From Chloromonas sp. AAM2 (Eukaryota > Chlorophyta > Chlorophyceae > Chlamydomonadales > Chlamydomonadaceae), in NCBI GenBank assembly GCA_004335635.1, contig QAXH01005288.1, positions 38,270 to 67,752 of the forward strand: a stretch of 29,483 bases of DNA. The letters run 5' to 3'. This document shows positions 23,682 to 29,483 of the stretch, piece by piece; within the stretch, counting starts at the first letter, position 1; each line of letters opens with the position of its first letter. The translations under genes and the position numbers were made by a program. The notes under the pieces are model-generated. The model was given only the letters and a program-made list of their open reading frames with translations, ran no database searches and had not been told where the DNA came from.

Positions 23682-23686
23682 TGTAA
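23682..23686 (+). promoter_or_regulatory. TGTAA polyadenylation motif, first candidate for NOP14
   Basis: This is the first TGTAA after the NOP14 stop, 112 bases downstream. A second candidate is at 23848-23852. Which is used cannot be told from sequence. Confidence 0.45.
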
Positions 23687-24103
23687 GAGTTTCTCCTAGT
23701 AAAGGGGAATTTAGCCGTGTCAGCAAGGCCTGGTGAGTTCCTTGCGGCTATCACCCCACGGTTTTGGCAACGCCTGTTCCTGTGTGCGGTTTGCAAACAG
23801 ATGCACGACTTGCTCTTTTCTTTAGGTCTGGCAACGCCTTGCTGTGGTGTAAATTTTCTTCTATGCATGTCTTGGGTAAACTTAGGGTCGACCTAGATTG
23901 AGCCTAGGGGCATGATTTCCAACGTTTTTGACCAAAGGAGGATGAGGATGCAGCATACAGATGGCGTAGAGTCCATAAGAATCATGTCTGCCTTACGAAG
24001 CACTCCAAAAACAAAAACAAAACGCTGATGATATTGGGGGTTTGCCTGTGACCTGAAGTGTCAAGTTTTGGCCGCTAATGAGCCATTCAATCCTGGGCGC
24101 GAC

Positions 24104-24558
24104 CACAAGGTGCACAATCCATCTCCACAAGGATCGCAGGGCCAGCCAGTGTCCTGAGCAAGGGCTGTACAGCCTTGCTTGCATATTTCTTGCTGGCTGC
24201 CTCTTGCGTCTGGCAAGCGATTGGCATGCCGAACTGCAGCCAAACATTGTTTTTGGCATGCCGAGTCCATGCCGTCAGCTGACTTGAGCCAGTAGGCCTG
24301 CGGTGTCTTGCGTTGTCCGAGTTTGATTGCTGCCAGAGCACATCAAAGAGCCATGTTACGTTGGACCGCAACAGCTGTGTGGCCACCGCCCGCCCCCTTG
24401 CATTGACGGTCAACTTGAGTCCTGTAATCTCACTCTCGCTCTCTGTGCAGCGGAAACGTATGCGAGACGTGTTAGTAGCCTGGCAGACAAGAGTTGAAAC
24501 TTGCCAATGTGCGTACATGGATGGCTGTGCATGTGCCTGCTGTGTTGCATTGACAACC
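24104..24558 (-). pseudogene. decayed partial copy of the ARPC4 3' end
   Basis: This matches 11788-12284 in the same orientation and includes the last ARPC4 exon. On the minus strand the frame still reads [20 protein letters not shown], but an 11-base deletion at the end of the exon removes the last codons and the stop, so the frame runs on. Other deletions relative to copy 1 fall in the 3' flank. Part of the last intron is also copied, so the event was at DNA level and not a retrocopy of spliced mRNA. No other ARPC4 exon is seen near it, and the segment lies between NOP14 and the F-box-like gene without an evident promoter. I infer a non-functional fragment. Confidence 0.85.
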
Positions 24559-25486
24559 ACTTCACTCTCTGTTCGCAACCCAAACAGAGTTAGGCCCCCA
24601 CGTGGAACAAGCATCATCATGAAAGGTGGCAATGCACAGATCAAACATCAACATGATGAGTTGTCTTACAGCACAGCGGTGGGTTGAGCAAGTTCAGATC
24701 AGATCAGGATCTGATTTCCCGCCACGTTTCTTCCTCATCTGTGTCCTGGATTGATGGGTAAGCTGCTGGCGCGTCCGGCACCCCTCTCGGCACTTGGCCG
24801 TCTTTAACGTGTAATGGCCACCTCGATCACTGTGCTGATGATCGCGACTGCCAGAAGCAACCGTTGGATTAAACGCACTCTGGTCGCTGTTGCGCCAATG
24901 GTGGCTGCTGGCAGTCGTCATGGTGTACGCCGCGCACACATCAAGGACGGCCAAGTGCCGGGTGCTGTCGGACCGCCAGCAGCTGACTCATCTGGAGCAG
25001 TGGAGAATCGATGACACAGACAGGGAGAGAACAAGGTCAGCGCTGTGATCCAAGCTGCCATGTCTGGTTGTGGACTCCATCGCAACTTGGCAGAGCCATT
25101 GAAGGATTCATGGACCGGAGCAGAGTGATGCATGGAAAGAGATCATGTACTGCAGTTGGGACGCCTGGCCTATCACACATCATCAGCGCAGTGTGAATTC
25201 TGTACCAGTAATCGACTGTGGGCGGGATTTTTCTTTGAAGTCGATGAGTGTTATGAAATCCAGTACTGGGCTCAACAAGGGTTTTAAACCGTTTCACTTT
25301 TCAAATTACGCACCTTGAAACGGGGACAAAATTTTCTCAGCATCGGAATGGTGAACAGCTCTGGTGCACTTAAGCCTTGAAGAAACGACGAATGCGGCCG
25401 GCAGTAGAGCCATGTCAGTGAAGGGTTGGTCGAAATAAGGTTTATCCTTAGCTAGTATCATTCGCAGCACAGACCTGCCTCAAGCC
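24559..25486. other. no supportable gene
   Basis: Between the ARPC4 fragment and the F-box-like gene I find only short open frames without recognisable similarity or linked splice sites. An 8-base perfect inverted repeat with a 2-base spacer (ATCAGATC-AG-GATCTGAT) lies at 24698-24715. The right part should hold the promoter and 5' UTR of the next gene. Confidence 0.45.
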
Positions 25487-27437
25487 ATGAGCCATACTCC
25501 TGGAACCACCGTGTACGCTCAGCTGGATGTGGGGAGCAAGACAACGATCATGGGGTGTCTGGAGCTGAAGGACATGTTGCGGCTAGCTCAAGTGAACAAA
25601 GAGCACAGGAGGCTCAGTTGGCAAAATGTGAGTGCAATGACGACTGCACATGCAGGGAGCATGCTGATGAGATGCAAGAGTGGGAAAAACATGACGCCCA
25701 TGACAACATGAGCGAGTAGCGTGACACACCTGGCTGTCACTTGATACGCGCATGGGATTGGGCGTTCAATGAATGTTGTGCATGCCATCAGGCAGTACAG
25801 CAGCACACGTGCCCAACGTTGCGGAGTCTGAGTTTGCCTGGTTGCAGGACGGCATTTGCCCATGTGAGCTGTGCTGTGGTACAGCAAGCCGTGCCGTGGT
25901 GCTGTTTCATGCATTCAGACTGTAATCCACACTAGCATCAGCGAGCCTATACAAGAATGCTTCATGGCAGGCTTCAGGATGTGCGATACTTGAGGCAGTG
26001 AAAGCTTTGACACATGCGGCCTAAGTCTGTAGACGTCCTTACGGTTCGATGCTTATGCGCTAGCTGATCCACTCCGCCTTCCCACCAACGCAGGATGTTT
26101 GGGTTCCACATCTGCAATGCCTCCAAGTTCATGCAGTGCTATCCACCCAGGTGCGGCGCAGGCAGAGATGGTTTTTCAATGCTGTTGCTTCAACATCAAC
26201 GAAACAAGGATCTCATTTCTGTCGAGAGTAATCGAGAGTAATCTGCCAGTCGAGAGTAATCTGCCCAGGCTTGTTCAATATGGCAGGCTTACACCAATGC
26301 ATTCTGAGGTGATTGCAGGACTCTGAATAAACCGGCTGAGTTGGGTTCACTACTGCACAGCAACACCTTTGCCCCCTGCAAGCAGTGCGCACTTGGCAGT
26401 GGCATTTTGCACTGTGACCGCCCATGCCCTTGTCTTGCTTATGTGAGGATGCATGGTTGCTTGCGCATGCGTGAATGGCCTGGCGTGTCTCACTGTGTGG
26501 CTGCACATGCTCTCCAGCCTTGGGTACACAGCTGACCTTCTCAAGTGCTCGATCTTGGACTCTCAGGCGCTTAGGCACTGCATGCAAACGTTGGCCGTTC
26601 CACACACCCTTTGTGGATGCCATACCAAATAGCTGTGCTTGTCATAATAATCAGTGCGGTCAACCCATGACGATGGGTGCAAGCCGTGCAGTGATTGCAC
26701 CATGCATCAACTGTCTATAAGGTCTGCACACGCATGGCCGGTTGCGTGCAGGCAGGTGTACAGCCTGGGGCAGTGCGCTCCCTGGTCAAGGCTCTGACCT
26801 TGGACCGCAACAGACGCCTGTCACCTGGACCGGACCCACGGCAACAGCACGAGCTGGTGCGGTTTCGTGCTTTGTTCACAGGCAAGTGCGTTCATGTGCA
26901 TGTTTACCTGTGCCTAAGGAGTCCCATGCACGCCTACATGCCTGACAGACCGTACAAATCCCGGATGTGAGGGGCGGGAGCAATGCAACGTGTATAAGTG
27001 TAAAGAGTGTTGTCACCCAGTGATGCCCTGCTGATGTCATTACCTACATGCAGTTTGCCTGCTACCCAGGTGCAAACCCTATCTACCAGCGTGGCAAAGA
27101 TATTCAGAAAGGGCGTGTGGCGGCTAACCCTGCATTGCTTTTCTGCATGCTCATGCAGATGGCGGTTTCTCTGACGTGGAGATGCCGGATGAAACTGGTG
27201 ATGTGTGGGCAGACAAGGTGTGCACCTGGGTCATGTGACATGCAATATATATATACATATATATATTTATATATGTATTTACACCAGGGAAGCCGTCAGA
27301 GGACACGGAACGGAATGGGCACCGCCCTGGCCTACCCTGAGCAAGAAAGCAAAACGAAAGCAGAGAACAAAGCAGGCAAGGCAGGCCAACCCAAAGCAAA
27401 ACAGGACGGAGCCGCCAAAGTCAAGGCCAAAGACTAG
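25487..27437 (+). CDS. F-box-like protein, function unknown
   Basis: Proposed exons are 25487-25627, 26094-26150, 26752-26881, 27159-27217 and 27288-27437, giving 178 aa. Exons 1 and 2 join to a segment resembling an F-box: a hydrophobic start, then LELKDMLRLAQVNKEHRRLS, then DVW where the F-box usually has LW. F-box proteins bind Skp1 in SCF ubiquitin ligases and recruit substrates; that role here is inference. Exon 3 follows in phase 0. It ends at AG|GCAAGT, a good GC-type donor, and rejoins at 27159 to read LFTDGGFSDVEMPDETGDVW. The last exon is Lys-rich and ends in TAG, with TGTAA 181 bases later. The ATG at 25487 is the first in frame. The alternative is that exon 4 splices to 28130, also in phase, making a longer protein. 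The F-box exons are the strongest part; the 3' end is uncertain. Confidence 0.55.
26222..26266. repeat. short repeats in the F-box-like gene intron 2
   Basis: TCGAGAGTAA occurs three times (26222, 26232, 26250); the last two are each followed by TCTGCC. The cluster is in the intron between exons 2 and 3. Confidence 0.85.
27245..27281. repeat. AT-rich simple repeat just before a splice acceptor
   Basis: A run of mostly alternating AT lies directly before the CAG acceptor at 27285-27287, in the place where a pyrimidine tract would normally be. Confidence 0.85.
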
Positions 27438-27618
27438 ATAAAGGGAACATGCAATCACACAGCCCAGTCACCCATGCACCACCATACCCACATGTTTACA
27501 CCTGCAGCGGAGCGGCTATCTGGATATCACTCGTTGAATGCCTTAGACTCTAAGTTAGAGTCAGTGGCAAGACAGGAAGGGCCAGCAGGACCGCTTGGCC
27601 AACACATCGGTTGCTTCA

Positions 27619-27623
27619 TGTAA
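27619..27623 (+). promoter_or_regulatory. TGTAA motif after the F-box-like gene
   Basis: This TGTAA begins 182 bases after the TAG at 27435-27437. It supports a transcript that ends here, in agreement with the five-exon model. Confidence 0.4.
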
Positions 27624-28129
27624 GGGTGCATGCCTGGGCGTGTGCAGTTGATCTGAAGGATGCTGTCAGAGCAGGTTACACCACGTGAAACAGGTGGCAC
27701 TCTTACACATGGCCTCACTCTCACATGCTCACGTTTGACAAGTTACCTAAGGAGTGCATGCCTCACTATCTGCAGATGTTTCGGATAATGCCCAACGGTG
27801 CATATAATTCAGTGCTATCAAGCAACGTCAATGTTTTGGCCCTCCTTCAGGTTTGTGCATGTGAGGGTATGAGTTCCAGGCACATCTAAGCGGTTGTGTG
27901 TTGAGTAGTTGCCATCTGCATCAAGTTCCAAGCACAGCTGAACAAACAGTCTCCAAGGAACTACGGCATGTGCATTAGTCAAACAACGACACAGCCCGTG
28001 ACAAACTTCTGCGCCAGTGTGGTGGCATGGCAAGGATGATGGTGTGCAGGCTTTGCAGCTCTTTTTTTAGGAGCCACAGCTTCTTATCGCGTGGCTAGTT
28101 GCACGTGTACATGCGTCACTTGTGTGCAG

Positions 28130-29264
28130 GATGGGGGCAAGGGAGCAGAGAGCAAGGCACAGCGCAAGGAAAGGACCCCTGTACTGATGAAGGACGGGTC
28201 ATTTGGGTGGAGTGCACAAGACGAGGACCTGCATGTGGAAGTACCTGGCTTGGAAACTGGCCAGGAATTGCTGGAGGATCAGAAGAACAAGTCTGACGTG
28301 ATGGACTGCATTCAGGTAAGTGGGAGCGCAAGTGGTGCAGTGAACTGTGTGGGCTTGATAAGTTGCTACACACAAGGGAGCACTTCTGTGTTTCTTTTGC
28401 TTGTTTTCACACCTCACACCTCTGGGCCACGCAAGCTCAGGCGTGCAGCAAAATATCAAGCATTTCTGTCTGCGTGATGCCTGCATGACGTCAGGGTGTC
28501 AGCATCTGAAGTCCAAGTCAACTTGCACTTCGCCTGCTCGTGCCGTTTTGCATTGCCAGACTATCCTTTGCTCAGCTTTGTAGTGCCAGGTCGTTCAGCA
28601 CAGCCTGTCCTGCCCACGCCCGTGTGAGCCCCTGTCATACATTGGATGTCGGCACAGCTTGACCTGCCAATAGTGCGTCATGCGTCTGGCTGCAGGCTCG
28701 GCGGCTGGCCACTCCCTCCCTCCTGGCTGAGTATACCACCATGCTGGATCAGATCACCATCTCCCGTGTGGGCGACTTTACATGCCCTGTGCGCGTGGGG
28801 GCTGTGCTGGCAGGAACCGTCTCCCATGCCACACCCAGCCCGCTCGCATGGAACGGTCGTCAAGGCGGTGAGTGAGTGAGTGTCTTTTGACATTGTCCGA
28901 CACGTAGGACAGAGGATGGCTCGAGCCATCCATATGCAACATCATCTTGACTGCATTGCAAAGGACTGCTTGTCAAAACCCCCGTCATCATCTAGGGCCA
29001 AATCAAGGTCTGTCACCTTACTGTGTGCATGCGGATGGGAGCGCAGGGCGCACGCACGTGCCGGCTAGCGCAGCAGTAGCTATCAGCGAGGCGGCACAGA
29101 AGCGAGCTGAAGCAGAGGTGCATGCATGGATGGGGTATGAAATGCCATGGACTGCAGAAGGCGTGTCGCTGACATCATCATGGACGGAGTTCCTACATGA
29201 CGTTCAGGCAGGCAGGCCACGAAATGAAGAAGTGGTGAGAGCAAGGGCCTGGGCAGCTGTATAA
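28130..29264 (+). CDS. unrecognised protein, 5' end unresolved
   Basis: Three exons link in phase: 28130-28315, 28696-28867 and 29074-29264 (TAA end). The last could instead stop at a GT at 29118 and continue beyond the window. The first exon follows TGTGCAG and ends at CAG|GTAAGT, and the second ends at GGCG|GTGAGT; both are strong donors. The peptide of about 140 residues has an acidic, charged first part (DEDLHVEVPGLETGQELLED), a middle part with several Val/Ala-rich stretches (ISRVGDFTCPVRVGAVLAG), and a helical, Glu/Ala-rich end (ISEAAQKRAEAE). I do not recognise the family. Upstream exons could be 27159-27217 of the F-box-like gene (phase 0), or a short frame starting at ATG 27725 and ending at a weak GTTTGT donor. 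Coding status rests on splice signals and phase only. Confidence 0.45.
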
Positions 29265-29317
29265 TGGAATTGTGGGGACGTTACCTACTGGTGCGCTTGG
29301 TACCGTATTATCGCTTT

Positions 29318-29356
29318 AACTTGGTGATTCGATGGTGATGAGGCCATCACCAAGTT
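29318..29356. repeat. 11-base perfect inverted repeat (hairpin)
   Basis: AACTTGGTGAT at 29318-29328 is the exact reverse complement of ATCACCAAGTT at 29346-29356, with a 17-base loop. CACCAAGTT also occurs as separate direct copies near 29396 and 29442. It begins 54 bases after the proposed TAA at 29264. Confidence 0.85.
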
Positions 29357-29483
29357 CCTCTTTTACCATTTTGGGTAACGAAAGTAGTACTGGGGCACCA
29401 AGTTGGGAACAAACGGCCATTGTGCACTTTTCGCGAATATTCACCAAGTTTTGACGATGAGCATTGCTGCAAAGACTCTGTTA

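Noticed and set aside
24714..24723. TTTCCCGCC, an E2F-like site
   Set aside because: It is about 770 bases from the nearest start codon and not tied to a gene with cell-cycle function. One match of this length is expected by chance.
24814..25014. 66-codon plus-strand frame
   Set aside because: No similarity, no linked exon, and overlapping open frames of similar length exist on the other strand.
1..29483. CRISPR arrays, transposase, integrase or viral genes
   Set aside because: No regularly spaced repeats with unique spacers and no recognisable mobile-element or viral protein were seen in any frame I read. The repeats found are microsatellites, local tandem repeats and one segmental copy.

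Overview
The window reads as nuclear DNA of a ciliated green alga (Chlorophyta). Protein-coding signal lies in short exons separated by 100-1100 base introns with GTGAGT/GTGCGT-type donors and CAG acceptors. Three plus-strand genes have the chlorophyte polyadenylation motif TGTAA downstream of their stop. One gene encodes a subunit of the motile-cilium dynein regulatory complex. No bacterial, viral or transposon coding region was found. The species cannot be named from what is visible.

I joined exons by hand using homology, splice consensus and intron phase. Four genes close as complete reading frames: a PP2C-type protein phosphatase (minus, 7456 to 2487, 8 exons, 937 aa); DRC10/IQCD, a nexin-dynein regulatory complex subunit (plus, 7920 to 11332, 10 exons, 353 aa); ARPC4, the 20-kDa subunit of the Arp2/3 actin nucleator (minus, 13789 to 12069, 6 exons, 170 aa); and NOP14, a small-subunit ribosome biogenesis factor (plus, 14106 to 23570, 18 exons, 1082 aa). 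Downstream lie an F-box-like gene (25487 to about 27437) and an unrecognised gene or a continuation of it (28130 to about 29264). At the left edge there may be the last two exons of a gene that begins outside the window.

Layout: PP2C and DRC10 are divergent across 463 bases. DRC10 and ARPC4 are convergent. ARPC4 and NOP14 are divergent across 316 bases. NOP14 and the F-box-like gene are in tandem. The genes belong to unrelated cell functions (signalling, cilium, actin, ribosome assembly, probably ubiquitin ligation), so nothing suggests one pathway beyond shared promoter intervals.

The most interesting points are a decayed second copy of the ARPC4 3' end about 12 kb away; a long poly-Q/Ser/Pro insertion inside the PP2C catalytic domain together with an altered MED motif; a GA-rich exon of NOP14 encoding a long acidic tract; a GC-AG intron; and an unidentified conserved-looking protein at the right edge. 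I did not find evidence for a new multi-gene system.
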